Part shown: positions 39,560 through 40,217 of the stretch, in pieces
Position numbering within the stretch: the first letter of the stretch is position 1
How the letters are laid out: every line of letters begins with the position of its first letter
IMG/VR virus record: IMGVR_UViG_3300024336_000019
Coordinates: 1-40,217 of that record
DNA from: a virus
DNA: 40,217 bases
Direction: 5' to 3' (one strand)
Translations under genes and position numbers: made by a program
Notes under the pieces: model-generated
What the model was told of the DNA's origin: nothing
What the model saw: the letters and a program-made list of their open reading frames with translations, nothing else
Database searches by the model: none

Positions 39560-40130
39560 TATAATTTTAGTTGACTGTGATGGAGTCCTATTAGATTGGG
39601 AACCATACTTCTTCAACTACGTTAAAGATAGACATGATTTAGAGGTGAAACACCCTAATGAATATAATGTCGGTAAAGCCTTAGATATTCTCCCCGCTGA
39701 AGGTCACCGCTTAGTTGGTCAATTCAATTCTTCTGCTCACATGGCTAACTTAGGTCCATTACGTGACGCTGTTAAATATGTACGCAAGTTATATACTGAT
39801 CATGGTTATAGGTTTCATGTAATCACTAGTCAAACATCGGATGATGCTGCTAAGGAATTTCGTAAGTATAACTTAGAAACATTGTTCGGTAAGGAAGTCT
39901 TTGAAGGTATTACTATATTAGGTCAAGGCGATGATAAAGATAAAGAATTAGCTAAGTGGAAAGACTCTGGTTGTTATTGGGTGGAAGATAAGCCTACCAA
40001 TATCAAACATGGTTTTGAAGCTGGATTAAATCCTATCTTAGTAGCCCATGAACATAATATTAATGATTATGGTGATATCAGAGTTCAAGGTTGGAAAGAA
40101 ATTTATAATAAAATAACAGGAGAAGTATAA
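39549..40130 (+). CDS. HAD-like phosphatase, nucleotidase type
   Basis: A 193-residue HAD-superfamily protein. Motif I DCDGVLLDW (DxDG) is at residues 9-17, HVITSQT holds the motif II threonine or serine, and WVEDKPTNIKHG is motif III/IV. It resembles 5'(3')-deoxyribonucleotidases found in marine T4-like phages. The frame extends upstream to 39522, but ATG 39549 directly precedes the conserved start. It could degrade unwanted nucleotides, in line with the many nucleotide genes here. Substrate unproven. Confidence 0.8.
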   Translation: MKDNIILVDCDGVLLDWEPYFFNYVKDRHDLEVKHPNEYNVGKALDILPAEGHRLVGQFNSSAHMANLGPLRDAVKYVRKLYTDHGYRFHVITSQTSDDAAKEFRKYNLETLFGKEVFEGITILGQGDDKDKELAKWKDSGCYWVEDKPTNIKHGFEAGLNPILVAHEHNINDYGDIRVQGWKEIYNKITGEV

Positions 40131-40217
40131 TGGTAGTATTATGTGTAATAATTTTAACTATTGTGGCATTTGGTTTGGGCTATGTAGTTGCAAGTGCAAG
40201 TATAAATTGGGAAACTA
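40130..40217 (+). CDS. Small membrane protein, 3' end outside the window
   Basis: Starts on the last base of the preceding stop, with ACAGGAG 8 bases upstream. The 29 residues visible begin MVVLCVIILTIVAFGLGYVV, a membrane span or uncleaved signal. The end is cut by the window. Nothing can be said of its function. Confidence 0.6.
   Translation, partial: MVVLCVIILTIVAFGLGYVVASASINWET

Overview
The window is a contiguous, AT-rich, gene-dense stretch of a T4-like myovirus genome, coding only on the + strand. Genes that can be matched residue by residue to T4 proteins include gp47, gp46, gp45, gp44, gp62, RegA, gp43, gp42, Agt, UvsX, gp41, NrdA, NrdB and RNase H. The small conserved proteins between them are of the kind seen in marine T4-like phages (cyanophages, pelagiphages). 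The host is not decidable from this sequence. A circularly permuted tmRNA would fit an alphaproteobacterial or picocyanobacterial setting, but its tag peptide looks gammaproteobacterial.

Layout. 1-2.6 kb: recombination nuclease gp47/gp46. 2.7-6.2 kb: a VWA/metallopeptidase-like protein and its MoxR/CobS-type AAA+ partner. 6.2-13.3 kb: DUF3310 protein, sliding clamp, tRNA, clamp loader, RegA, Hsp20 and DNA polymerase. 13.3-22.4 kb: nucleotide and DNA-modification block with a MazG-like protein, an AEP-like primase candidate, a DUF5664-like protein, dCMP hydroxymethylase, alpha-glucosyltransferase, C5-cytosine methyltransferase, UvsX, helicase gp41, ThyX and dCMP deaminase. 22.4-23.5 kb: microproteins and a second MazG-like protein. 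23.5-31 kb: a late-looking block with a RimK-RimB-like fusion and five proteins whose N-termini resemble T4 capsid-targeting leaders (a P-loop kinase, a possible nuclease, a KxDG nucleotidyltransferase, an NMNAT-like enzyme and one small unknown). 31-38 kb: ribonucleotide reductase, TusE-like protein, small membrane protein, split tmRNA, glutaredoxin, GIY-YIG nuclease, RNase H. 38-40.2 kb: PD-(D/E)XK nuclease, small unknowns and a HAD phosphatase.

Regulation. Twelve promoters can be read directly. Ten have a TGTACT, TGTACA or TTTACT -35 exactly 17 bp from TATAAT, closely matching T4 early promoters. The other two keep the extended -10 but have a divergent -35. Two of the promoters place ATG 6-7 nt after the -10, so the mRNAs of DNA polymerase and of the DUF3310 protein should be leaderless. 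Three share an identical leader, and each of these sits behind a related terminator hairpin. TATAAATA late-type boxes sit in front of the late-looking block.

Main points of interest: the phage-encoded, circularly permuted tmRNA with a readable tag (ANANTYAIAA); the cluster of predicted virion-packaged enzymes; a complete T4-type hydroxymethylcytosine plus alpha-glucosylation pair beside a C5-methyltransferase; the RimK-retropepsin fusion; and the TusE-like gene. No database search was possible; family names rest on motifs and remembered homologues.
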